A stretch of 64,000 nt of DNA, taken from NCBI GenBank assembly GCA_022826245.1, contig JAJDVG010000010.1, positions 162,320 to 226,319 on the forward strand. The letters are read 5' to 3'. A program made the position numbers and the translations under genes. The stretch is from Gammaproteobacteria bacterium. GTDB taxonomy: Bacteria; Pseudomonadota; Gammaproteobacteria; Steroidobacterales; Rariloculaceae. This document shows positions 1 to 7,870 of this stretch, piece by piece; position 1 is the first letter of the stretch; each line of letters starts with the position of its first letter. The notes beneath the pieces were generated by a model. It was not told the DNA's origin. It saw nothing but the letters and a program-made list of their open reading frames with translations, and searched no databases.

Positions 1-79
1 CCCGTCATGCAAAGCAATGATCTACGCTACGCCGAACGAATGAACGTCGAATTGTTCGGATCATTCCTGGAGAACCGCC

Positions 80-1330
80 ATGCATGAGGATGCAAGCGAA
101 CACGAAGCCCTGCTGGATGCGCTGATCGCCGGAAAGCTGCCCGACGAGCGCGGACGCTTCGGGCCGTTCGGCGGCCAGTACGTGCCCGAAACGCTCATGA
201 CCGCCGTCAACCGGCTCAGCGAGGGCGTCCGCGACGTGCTGCCCTCCGCCGACTTCCGGCAGCGGCTCGAGGCGGAGCTCAAAACCTGGGTGGGACGGCC
301 GACGGCGCTGACCCACGCTCCCCGGCTCGGCGAGCGCTGGGATGCCGACGTCTGGTTCAAACGCGAGGACCTCGCGCACACGGGCGCGCACAAGATCAAC
401 AACGGCATCGGCCAGGCCCTGCTCGCGCAGGCGCTCGGCGCGAAACGCGTCGTCGCGGAGACCGGCGCCGGCCAGCACGGCGTCGCCGCTGCAGCGGCCT
501 GTGCCCGGCTCGGGCTGCCCTGCGTCGTCTACATGGGAGAGGTCGACGTCGAGCGGCAGGCCCCGAACGTCGACCGCATGGGCCGGCTCGGCGCGGAAGT
601 CGTCGCCGTGACCTCCGGCGACCGGACGCTGCGCGCGGCGATCGACGAAGCGATCAGGGACTGGGTTTCCGACCCCGAAGGCACCTATTACCTCATCGGC
701 TCGGCCATCGGCCCGCATCCGTATCCCTTGCTCGTTCGCGAACTGCAGGCCGTGATCGGCCGCGAGGCGCGCGCGCAGATGCTCGCCGCCGGGGGCCTCC
801 CGGATGCCGTCTTCGCCTGCGTCGGCGGCGGCTCGAACGCCATCGGCATCTTCCATGCGTTTCTCGCCGACCGCGACATTGCGCTTTTCGGCATCGAGGC
901 CGGCGGCTGCGGCAGCGCGCTCGGGCAGCACTCGGCAACGATCGCCGCCGGGCGACCCGGCGTCCTGCACGGCAACTACTCGATGCTGCTCTATGACGAC
1001 GACGGCCAGATCCAGGAAACGCATTCGGTCTCGGCCGGCCTCGACTATCCCGGCGTCGGCCCCGAACACTCGCTGCTCAAGCTCGTCGGCCGCGTGGACT
1101 ACGAGACGGCGAGCGACGCCGAAGCGCTGGCTGCGCTCGATGAGTGCTGCGAGGCCGAAGGGATATTGCCCGCGCTCGAAAGCGCGCATGCCCTTGCAGG
1201 CGCAAAGCGCTGGGCGGCGAACAATCCGGGACGGCGCATTCTGATCGGCATGTCGGGACGCGGCGACAAGGACATGCCGATCCTGAGCCGTTATCCGCGC
1301 AGCGAGGCCGGGGTCGATGTCGCCGCGTGA
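80..1330 (+). CDS. trpB: Tryptophan synthase beta chain TrpB
   Basis: This 416-aa cytoplasmic PLP enzyme joins indole, channelled from TrpA, to L-serine to make L-tryptophan. The PLP lysine is in the HKINN motif (about residue 105). ETGAGQHG and the phosphate-binding GGGSNAIG follow in the usual order, and the length is normal for the family. The ATG at 80 has a GGAG Shine-Dalgarno about 8 bases upstream. The C-terminus runs into the first unit of a 42-bp tandem repeat, and the stop lies inside the start region of trpA (14-base overlap), so the two genes are co-transcribed. Identification is by family motifs and by neighbourhood. Confidence 0.97.
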   Translation: MHEDASEHEALLDALIAGKLPDERGRFGPFGGQYVPETLMTAVNRLSEGVRDVLPSADFRQRLEAELKTWVGRPTALTHAPRLGERWDADVWFKREDLAHTGAHKINNGIGQALLAQALGAKRVVAETGAGQHGVAAAAACARLGLPCVVYMGEVDVERQAPNVDRMGRLGAEVVAVTSGDRTLRAAIDEAIRDWVSDPEGTYYLIGSAIGPHPYPLLVRELQAVIGREARAQMLAAGGLPDAVFACVGGGSNAIGIFHAFLADRDIALFGIEAGGCGSALGQHSATIAAGRPGVLHGNYSMLLYDDDGQIQETHSVSAGLDYPGVGPEHSLLKLVGRVDYETASDAEALAALDECCEAEGILPALESAHALAGAKRWAANNPGRRILIGMSGRGDKDMPILSRYPRSEAGVDVAA

Positions 1331-1475
1331 CCGCAACGGCAATGCGCGGCCGGGGTCGGTGTCGCCGCGTGAGCGTGAAGGCGACGCGCGGCCGGAGTCG
1401 CTGCCGCCGCTCGAGCGCAAAGGCGACGCCCGTTTGGAGCCGGTGTCGCCGCGAGACCGCATCCGCGATGCCCTG
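1313..1475. repeat. 42-bp tandem repeat across the trpB/trpA junction
   Basis: Four head-to-tail units begin at 1313, 1355, 1397 and 1439; the last is incomplete. The array contains the trpB stop codon and encodes an N-terminal extension of TrpA of three 14-residue repeats (SPRDRNGNARP-like). As 42 is a multiple of three, copy-number changes keep trpA in frame. Each unit has a potential start codon at the same place: ATG 1317, GTG 1359, CTG 1401, GTG 1443. Confidence 0.9.
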
Positions 1476-2216
1476 ACCCGCAGCCAAGGCGAGCAGGCCG
1501 CGATCGTCGCTTATCTCACGGCCGGATACCCGGATCCCGAGCGGTTCTTTCCCGCGCTCGAAGATCTGGCCCGGGTCGCGGACGCCGTCGAGATCGGCGT
1601 GCCGTTTTCGGACCCGATGGCCGACGGAGTGACGATTCAGCGGTCCAGCGAGCAGGCCATCGGGCACGGCGTCAGTCTCAGGTGGATATTCGACGAACTC
1701 GCGCGACGGGAACCGGACCTCGCTTCGCCCATACTGCTCATGAGCTACCTGAACCCGTTACTCGTCTTCGGTTACGACGCGCTTGCCGAGCGTTCCGTGG
1801 AGTGCGGCATCTCGGGTTTCATCGTTCCCGATCTCCCGTACGAAGAAAGCGGCCCCCTGCGCGCGGCCCTGAGCCAACGGGGACTGGCCCTGGTTCAGAT
1901 GGTCACCCCCGTCACGCCCCCCGAGCGGCTCGAAGCGCTCTGCGCGGCGAGCGAGGGCTTCGTCTATGCCGTAACGCGCACGGGCATTACCGGCCGCGCG
2001 GTCTCGCTGCCGCCCGAGGCCACCGAGTACCTGGCGCAGGTCAAGGCTGCTTCCGGCCTGCCTGTCTGCGCGGGCTTCGGGGTACGCGAGCGGGCCCAGG
2101 TCGAGGCCATCGAGAAACACGCCGACGGCGTGGTCGTAGGCACCGCGCTCGTCGAGGTGCTCGAGCGCGGCGACGATCCGGCCGAGTTCGTCCGCTCGCT
2201 GAGGCCCGCCCGATGA
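1317..2216 (+). CDS. trpA: Tryptophan synthase alpha chain TrpA with repeat-encoded N-terminal extension
   Basis: The TIM-barrel alpha subunit cleaves indole-3-glycerol phosphate to indole for TrpB. Visible motifs are the catalytic Glu in EIGVPFSDPMADG, GFIVPDLPYEE, the substrate loop TRTGITG, and the phosphate-binding GVVVGTALVEV. From ATG 1317 the protein is 299 aa, about 30-40 residues longer than usual, because the first 42 residues are encoded by the tandem repeat. A start at GTG 1443 would give a normal-length protein beginning VSPRDRIRDAL. The sequence does not decide between them: 1317 overlaps trpB, and 1443 has a GGAG four bases upstream. The stop overlaps the next start (ATGA). Confidence 0.95.
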   Translation: MSPRDRNGNARPGSVSPREREGDARPESLPPLERKGDARLEPVSPRDRIRDALTRSQGEQAAIVAYLTAGYPDPERFFPALEDLARVADAVEIGVPFSDPMADGVTIQRSSEQAIGHGVSLRWIFDELARREPDLASPILLMSYLNPLLVFGYDALAERSVECGISGFIVPDLPYEESGPLRAALSQRGLALVQMVTPVTPPERLEALCAASEGFVYAVTRTGITGRAVSLPPEATEYLAQVKAASGLPVCAGFGVRERAQVEAIEKHADGVVVGTALVEVLERGDDPAEFVRSLRPAR

Positions 2217-2527
2217 AGCGCGTCGCCACGCACGAATTGCTCGCCGAGATCGGGCATCTGAAGAACGTGCTCGAGCAGGCTGGCATCGCCTGCGTCGTCA
2301 GGAACGAGCAACTGTCCGGCGGGCTCGGCGAGATTCCGTTCATCGACTGCATCCCCGAGCTCTGGGTCGTCCGCGACGACGATCTCGAGCGAGCGCGGGC
2401 CATCGTCGAACAACAGTGGCGCGGGGCGGACGAGTCGTCCGGCTGGCGCTGCCGGAACTGCGGAGAGTCGAACGAGGGGCAATTTTCCGCCTGCTGGCAG
2501 TGCGGCAAAGCCGATGGGGACGCTTGA
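2213..2527 (+). CDS. DUF2007-type putative signal-transducing protein with C-terminal zinc ribbon
   Basis: This 104-aa protein starts at the ATG that overlaps the trpA stop (ATGA), so it is translationally coupled to trpBA. The N-terminal 70 residues resemble the DUF2007 family (short ferredoxin-like domain; KNVLEQAGIACVVRNE and PELWVVRDDDLERAR). The C-terminus has two CxxC knuckles, CRNC and CWQC, typical of a rubredoxin-like zinc ribbon. The function of the family is unknown, and no link to tryptophan synthesis is implied beyond position. It may bind a protein partner through the ribbon. Confidence 0.8.
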   Translation: MKRVATHELLAEIGHLKNVLEQAGIACVVRNEQLSGGLGEIPFIDCIPELWVVRDDDLERARAIVEQQWRGADESSGWRCRNCGESNEGQFSACWQCGKADGDA

Positions 2528-2635
2528 ACCGATGACCCGGCGATGCTCGTTGACTCCGATCTGGCGGCGCTCGACGGCGAGGCCGTTGCGGATTTCCGAG
2601 CCGTTGTTCCGGCCGACCGATCCGGGGAACACTCC

Positions 2636-3385
2636 ATGAGCGGGCGGACCTCCGCGACCGCCTGCGTCCTGATCATCGGCAACGAGATCCTGTCGGGCAA
2701 GACGCAGGACGCCAATCTCAGGTTCCTCGGCGTCGAGCTCGCGAAGCTCGGCATCAGGCTCGTCGAGGCCAGGGTGGTCCGCGACGAGTTTCCCGCGATC
2801 ATCGATCATCTGAACGAGTGCCGCGAACGCTTCACCTATGTCTTCACCACGGGCGGCATCGGCCCGACCCACGACGACATCACGGCCGAAGCCGTGGCGC
2901 GCGCCTTCGGCGTCGAACTCGAGCTCAACGAGGAGGCCGTCGATCTGCTGACGCGCGGCATCGGCGAACTCAACGAAGCGCGGCTCAAGATGGCGTGGGT
3001 GCCCGCGGGCGGGACGCTCATCCACAATCCGGTCAGCGCGGCGCCCGGGTTTCGAATCGGCAATGTATTCGTGCTCGCCGGTATCCCGAGCATCGCCCGG
3101 GCCATGTTCGCGGCCGCCGTGCCGCAACTCGAAGCCGGTGCGGCGATCCACTCGGCCAGCGTCGATGTCTTCATTCGCGAAGGCGACATCGCCGCGCCAC
3201 TCGAACGCATCGCCGAGGCCTGGCCGGACATCGAGATCGGCAGCTATCCGTTCGCGCGCGACGGCGTCTACGGCGCAAGCCTCGTCGTGCGCGGCGCCGA
3301 CGAAGCGATGATCGCCAGGGTCATCGACGAGATCGTCGCGGCGATGACGGCGCTCGGCGGCAAGCCCAAGCGAACCGACTCGTAG
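2636..3385 (+). CDS. CinA N-terminal / MoCF-type molybdopterin-binding domain protein
   Basis: This 249-aa protein is the MoCF (MoaB/Mog) fold found as the N-terminal half of CinA. Diagnostic motifs are IIGNEILSGKTQDAN at the start and TTGGIGPTHDDITAEA about 60 residues on. The C-terminal NMN-deamidase half of full CinA is absent, so this is the stand-alone form, whose substrate is uncertain (a pyrophosphatase-like role on ADP-ribose-type compounds is known for CinA relatives). The reading frame is open upstream to 2543, but ATG 2636 is chosen because the family begins just there. It is the last gene of the trp-led plus-strand group. Confidence 0.85.
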   Translation: MSGRTSATACVLIIGNEILSGKTQDANLRFLGVELAKLGIRLVEARVVRDEFPAIIDHLNECRERFTYVFTTGGIGPTHDDITAEAVARAFGVELELNEEAVDLLTRGIGELNEARLKMAWVPAGGTLIHNPVSAAPGFRIGNVFVLAGIPSIARAMFAAAVPQLEAGAAIHSASVDVFIREGDIAAPLERIAEAWPDIEIGSYPFARDGVYGASLVVRGADEAMIARVIDEIVAAMTALGGKPKRTDS

Positions 3386-3400
3386 ATCGCTCACGCCGTT

Positions 3401-3420
3401 GGCGCCGTCCGGGTGGCGCC
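3401..3420. terminator. Possible hairpin between convergent genes
   Basis: A perfect 6-bp stem GGCGCC/GGCGCC with an 8-nt loop lies in the 48-bp gap between the converging CinA-type gene and the cytochrome gene. There is no T-tract, so a role as a terminator is only a guess from position. Confidence 0.25.
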
Positions 3421-3433
3421 GGCACGCAGCGAA

Positions 3434-4021
3434 TCAGCGGCCGTCGCGGCCGATCAACCACTGCACGAGCGGCTCGGTGTCGGCGATCAGGACACCACCG
3501 CCGCGGCTGAGTTCGAGCATCAGCCGAAGCCGCCACTCTTCCACCGTGAGGTTCGCGTCGAGCACGGTGTCGACGCCGTGACATTCGCTGCATCCGGTCT
3601 GGATCAATTCGGTCGCCCCAGCATCGTCGAGCAGCTCGAAGTCCTCGAGCGGCCGGATCACGTACTGACGGGCGAGCGGCTCCGAATCCGGCCCGTACTC
3701 GGCGACGAGCCAGTCCAGCAGGATTTCTTTGTCGGCGTCGGAGATGTCCGTGCCTTCGGCGAGTCCGCTCTTCGCGGTCTTCATGCGTTCGATCACGGCG
3801 TCCCAGTGGCTGCGGTCGAGCGCGTAGTAGCCGTACTCGTCGATACCGTGGCACTTCGTGCAGTTGCGCAGAATCACTTGCCGGGCAGGGCCGTCGGGCA
3901 AAGTGACATCCGGCCGGGGCGGCCGGCGGTTGTTCTCGAACTGCGCCTGGGCGGCATCGATCGACACGATGCAGAGCGCGAGCAGCAGCGAGCCTCGAGC
4001 TGCGGCGCGAATCGTGCCCAT
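3434..4021 (-). CDS. Exported c-type cytochrome with two CxxCH motifs
   Basis: This 195-aa protein has a Sec signal peptide (SLLLALCIVSIDAAQA) and two haem-c attachment sites, CTKCHG and CSECHG, about 100 residues apart, so it is probably a periplasmic dihaem cytochrome. The ATG at 4021 is the only start that gives a clean signal peptide. It lies 13 bases downstream of the DUF1552 gene on the same strand and is the last gene of a three-gene operon. DUF1552, DUF1592 and small cytochromes recur together in Planctomycetes and Gammaproteobacteria, but the substrate oxidised is not known. Confidence 0.85.
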   Translation of the reverse strand: MGTIRAAARGSLLLALCIVSIDAAQAQFENNRRPPRPDVTLPDGPARQVILRNCTKCHGIDEYGYYALDRSHWDAVIERMKTAKSGLAEGTDISDADKEILLDWLVAEYGPDSEPLARQYVIRPLEDFELLDDAGATELIQTGCSECHGVDTVLDANLTVEEWRLRLMLELSRGGGVLIADTEPLVQWLIGRDGR

Positions 4022-4034
4022 GAACGGGACGGGC

Positions 4035-5375
4035 TCAGACCATCTCGAGCGGATGCGTGCTCTCGCCGATGGAGTTTTGCTCGATACCGTACAGGTGCAG
4101 GATCGCGAGCAGCAGATTTGCGCAGCGCTCGGTGTTGTCGCGATACACGAGATGTCGGTTGCCCTCGAACGTGCCGTCGATGCCGCCGACCAGGATCGTC
4201 GGCACCTTCTCGTGCGCATGCCGGTGCGAGTTGCCCATGTTGCTCGACTTGTAGACGAGCGAATGGTCGAGCAGGCTGCCGTCGCCGTCTGCCGTGTCGC
4301 GCAACTGTTCGCAGAAATCGGCGAGATGCGCGACGTGATAGCGGTTCACCTTTGCGTAGCCGGCCTTGTTCGCCGGGATGTCGCCGTGATGCGATATACC
4401 GTGCCAGCCGCCTTCGAAGCCCGATTCCGGCAGGCTCGTGCCCGACAGGTCGCGCCCGAGCATCAGCGTCGCCGAACGGGTGATGTCGGCTTCGAACGCG
4501 AGCGCGATCAGGTCGTACATCAGCTTGTAGTGGGCGCCCTTGTCCTCGGGAATGCCGAATGGCACGTCGGTGGATACCTCTGCGGCCGGGTTGTTCACGG
4601 CGTTGCGAATCCGGCGCTCGATCTCGCGGACCTTCTCCAGATAGTCGTCGAGCCGGGCCTGGTCGCCGATCGCGAGGCCGCGCTTGAATCCGGGAATCTC
4701 GTGGGTGACCGAGTCGAGCACGCTTGCGCTCTGCAGCCGGCCGAGGCGCCGTTCTTCCGGTGTCGACCCGTCGCCGAACATCCGTACGAAGGCGATGCGC
4801 GGATTGATCTCGGTCGGCAGCGGCGTTTCCGGATCGGGCCATGACACCGAGTTCGTGTACGCGCAGCTATAGCCCCAGTTGCAGTTGCCGGAGTTGTGGC
4901 TCGCATCCTCGATGCCGAGCTGGATCGACGAGAGCAATGTATCGCGGCCGTACTTTTCGGCGATCATCTGGTCGATCGTGACGCCGAGGTAGGGGCTCAC
5001 GGCATCGCGCCTTGGCCTGACGCCGGACAGGAAGACGGCGCCGCGGGCATGATTGCCGCCGGGCTCGTCCGGCGTCGAGTAAGCCGCCGTACAGTCGAGA
5101 CCGCTGATCAGCACGGTGTGATCGCGCACGGCCTCGAGCGGCTCGGTGATGAACGAGAATTCGAAGTCCCTGCCTTCCTGCAGCGGGCTCCAGTAACCGG
5201 GCGACGCGCCGTGCGGATGCCAGACGCCGAGGAAGCGCCGCACCGGCGCAGCCGCCGTCTGTGCGAGTGCCGTTGCAGCCGGGATCATCGCGTCGAGCAG
5301 CGGCAGCGCAATCGTGGCGCCGGCGCCGCGCAGGAACGTTCGTCTCGGCAGATGTTTTTTCGTTATGAACATCAC
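4035..5375 (-). CDS. DUF1552 protein, Tat-exported
   Basis: This 446-aa protein begins with a twin-arginine signal (RRTFLRGAGATIALPLLDA...ALAQ) and continues as a DUF1552 domain over its whole length (FLGVWHPHGASPGYW, GLDCTAAYS, SHHGD). The family is metal-dependent hydrolase/sulfatase-like by distant fold relationship, but its biochemical role is unknown. Its start overlaps the stop of the DUF1592 gene by four bases (ATGA), which shows translational coupling. Tat export means it is folded, possibly with a metal, before reaching the periplasm, where the two cytochrome partners also act. Confidence 0.9.
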   Translation of the reverse strand: MMFITKKHLPRRTFLRGAGATIALPLLDAMIPAATALAQTAAAPVRRFLGVWHPHGASPGYWSPLQEGRDFEFSFITEPLEAVRDHTVLISGLDCTAAYSTPDEPGGNHARGAVFLSGVRPRRDAVSPYLGVTIDQMIAEKYGRDTLLSSIQLGIEDASHNSGNCNWGYSCAYTNSVSWPDPETPLPTEINPRIAFVRMFGDGSTPEERRLGRLQSASVLDSVTHEIPGFKRGLAIGDQARLDDYLEKVREIERRIRNAVNNPAAEVSTDVPFGIPEDKGAHYKLMYDLIALAFEADITRSATLMLGRDLSGTSLPESGFEGGWHGISHHGDIPANKAGYAKVNRYHVAHLADFCEQLRDTADGDGSLLDHSLVYKSSNMGNSHRHAHEKVPTILVGGIDGTFEGNRHLVYRDNTERCANLLLAILHLYGIEQNSIGESTHPLEMV

Positions 5376-7786
5376 GCTTCCTCCGGAACCGTCTTTGTTC
5401 TCATCTGAAACGCGTCACTGGTCGCGATGCCGAGCACGATACGGGAAAACCGGTTCCCGTTCTGTTCGGCATCCCCAACTATCGCACGAATCGTCGGCAT
5501 ATCGAAATACTCGACGCCGCGCCCGAGCGCATAAGTCATCATTTTCTCGGTCAGCATGCGCATGAACTGCGGCGAGTATTGCAACAGCGCCTCGCGCAGC
5601 TCGACCGGGCCGTCGACGACCGTGCCGTCGTAGATCTCGACCGCGGCGTCGATCGGCGTGCCGCCGGCGCCGCCGTCGTTCGCGCGCCACTGGCCATCGC
5701 CTGCGAAGTTTTCCAACGCGAAACCGATGCTGTCCATGATCAGATGGCAGCTCGCGCACGGCTCCTGCGCCTGGTGCATCGTCATCTGCTCGCGCAGCGT
5801 GAGCCTTCGACCGGCGCCTTCCGTCGAGGTTTCCTCCAGCGCCGGCACGTTCGGCGGGGGTTCCGGCGGCGGCGTGCCGAGAATGTTCTCGAGCACCCAC
5901 ACGCCGCGCTTGACCGGCGACGTGCGATTGTTCTGCACCCAGGTCGTCGAGAGAAAACTGCCGTGGCCCAGGATGCCGCGGCGATAATCCATCTCGGACC
6001 CGAGCTCGACGCGCCGGAAACGCGACCCGTAGATGTTCGGGATACCGTAGTGCCGGGCGAGCCGCTCGTTGACGAACGTGTAGTCGGCCGTGAGGATCTC
6101 GAGCACGTCGCGGTCCTCGCGCATGATGTGCTCGAACAGAAGCTCGGTCTCGCGGCGGAAGCTCTCGCGCAGCTCGTCGTCCCAGTCGGGGAATACCGTC
6201 TGCGCCGGCGCGGTGGTGTCGAGGTTGCGCAGATACAGCCACTGTTGCGCGAAGTTCTCGATGAGGCTCGCCGACCGTGGATCGGCGAGCATCCGCAACA
6301 CCTGCTGCTCCAGGACCGCCGGGTCGCTCAGGCGGCCGTCAGCCGCGATCTCGATCAGCTCGTCGTCGGGCAGGCTGCTCCAGAGAAAGAACGAGAGCCG
6401 CGATGCAAGTTCGAGGTCATCGATTCGATAGGTCTCGCCTGGGGCGAGGTCTTCGGGCTCAGCCTCGACGCGCACGAGGAACTGCGGGCTTGCGAGCAGG
6501 CGCGTCAACGCAAGCTCGATGCCGTCATCGAACGTACCGCGCTCGCGGCCGTCCTGGTAGAAGCCCATGAAGAGCTCGAGATCGCCGGGCCGGACCGGGC
6601 GCCGGAACGCCCGGCGCGTCAGCGTCGACACGATCTCTGTCGCACAGGCTTCCTCCTCCGCCTGGGTGGCCGGGCGACAGGTGAAGATTTTTCGGCGGCT
6701 CGCGCTGTCGGTCGCTCGCGTTGCATCGAACGGACCCTGGATGTTCATCGCGCCGATCACCGGGTAGTTCGAAAGCTCCGCCACGCGGCCGTTCTCGAGC
6801 GACTTGCGCGCGAAGTGCTCGGCGGTATCGAGGCTCGGCCGATAATTCGTCGCCACGAACGTCGCGCCGACCGTGCGCGAGCCGGCGCCGACCGGCAGCG
6901 TGACGACGAGTTCCCCGTCGCGCGCCGAATCCATGCCCGCGCTCATGCCCATCTCGGTATACGTCCACTCGTGCACGCGCTCGCCGTCGATGCTGAGCTC
7001 CAGCGTCTCGTTCGGAATGTAGATGCCGACGCCGAGGTTGCGGATCGTGAACGTGTAGTCGCCGTCGCCCGGAAACACGTGCCGGACGACCATGCCCCCG
7101 CGCGTGCCGAACGGCATGCCTTCGAGCTCGTAGACCTGCGAGCTGTCGGTCCTGTTGATGTACAGCCGCTCGGTCGGCGTATTCCAGAAACCGACGGCCA
7201 TGCGCGCGATGTTCGTCGCGGCCGTCACGTAAGTCTCGAGCAGGGTCGGCGAGATCGTCAGCGAGCCCGCGATATTGTCGAAGCCGCGGCTCGAATCGTC
7301 CGGCGGCAGGTACAGGGTCGGGTCGATCTCGAGATCGAGCAGATCGCGGATCGCGTTCGCGTACTCGGTCCGGTTCAGCCGATGCAGGACTTTCGTTCCC
7401 GGCGTCGGCGCAGCCGCCGAGTCGATCTCCTGCTCGAGCCAGTCGCGCAACGCCGCGTAGTCGGCGTCGGCCGGCCTCGGATTGCCGGGCGGCGGCATCA
7501 TGCCGGCGCGAAGCTTGCGGATCACGGCCTCCCACAGCTCGGCATCGTGGGCGATGTCCGCGTAGTCCGGGTGCTCGAGCGTCAGGTTGGCGGTTTGGGT
7601 GATGTCATCGTGGCAATCGACGCAGTAGGCGCCGACCAGGCCGGCCGCGGCATCGGCGGACATGGCCGCGTCCGGGCGCGTTTGCAATGAACTCCCGAAA
7701 AAGAAATACGAACCGATCCATGCCGCGACCACCGCGATGGCCACGGCTGCGATCACGATCGACTTGCCGCCGGGCGCCTGTTGCAT
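5372..7786 (-). CDS. DUF1587/DUF1592/DUF1588/DUF1585 multidomain c-type cytochrome
   Basis: This 804-aa protein is anchored by an N-terminal transmembrane segment (VIAAVAIAVVAAWIGSYFFF). The order is: PSCyt1-type haem domain (YCVDCH, about residue 53, with GMMPPPGNPRP downstream), DUF1587 (TEYANAIRDLLDL), DUF1595, DUF1592 (LELASRLSFFLWSSLPDDEL), DUF1588 (RRGILGHGSFL) with a second haem site CASCH, and DUF1585 at the C-terminus (FSRIVLGIATSDAFQM). This is the standard layout of these large periplasmic cytochromes. It is the first gene of the operon and starts 84 bases from the divergent ankyrin gene. An electron-transfer role with the DUF1552 protein is inferred from conserved neighbourhood only. 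Confidence 0.92.
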   Translation of the reverse strand: MQQAPGGKSIVIAAVAIAVVAAWIGSYFFFGSSLQTRPDAAMSADAAAGLVGAYCVDCHDDITQTANLTLEHPDYADIAHDAELWEAVIRKLRAGMMPPPGNPRPADADYAALRDWLEQEIDSAAAPTPGTKVLHRLNRTEYANAIRDLLDLEIDPTLYLPPDDSSRGFDNIAGSLTISPTLLETYVTAATNIARMAVGFWNTPTERLYINRTDSSQVYELEGMPFGTRGGMVVRHVFPGDGDYTFTIRNLGVGIYIPNETLELSIDGERVHEWTYTEMGMSAGMDSARDGELVVTLPVGAGSRTVGATFVATNYRPSLDTAEHFARKSLENGRVAELSNYPVIGAMNIQGPFDATRATDSASRRKIFTCRPATQAEEEACATEIVSTLTRRAFRRPVRPGDLELFMGFYQDGRERGTFDDGIELALTRLLASPQFLVRVEAEPEDLAPGETYRIDDLELASRLSFFLWSSLPDDELIEIAADGRLSDPAVLEQQVLRMLADPRSASLIENFAQQWLYLRNLDTTAPAQTVFPDWDDELRESFRRETELLFEHIMREDRDVLEILTADYTFVNERLARHYGIPNIYGSRFRRVELGSEMDYRRGILGHGSFLSTTWVQNNRTSPVKRGVWVLENILGTPPPEPPPNVPALEETSTEGAGRRLTLREQMTMHQAQEPCASCHLIMDSIGFALENFAGDGQWRANDGGAGGTPIDAAVEIYDGTVVDGPVELREALLQYSPQFMRMLTEKMMTYALGRGVEYFDMPTIRAIVGDAEQNGNRFSRIVLGIATSDAFQMRTKTVPEEA

Positions 7787-7870
7787 CGATTAGCTCCCCT
7801 CTCTTTTGTAATATGCCCTTCCGGGGCCTGTTGCTTCAAGGCGATGAGTCCTTACTCGGGGGATAAGGCG

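Noticed and set aside
1..87. Open frame overlapping the start of trpB
   Set aside because: It is open from the window edge and stops at 85-87, but its 28 codons match no family I know and it may be the tail of an upstream gene or chance.
5..1462. 485-aa open frame on the minus strand over trpB-trpA
   Set aside because: It is the antisense shadow of the strongly supported trpB and trpA; its repeat-rich start only mirrors the tandem array.
5579..7690. 703-aa plus-strand open frame opposite the DUF1592 gene
   Set aside because: Arg/Ala-rich composition without motifs; a high-GC shadow of a gene with clear domains and haem sites.
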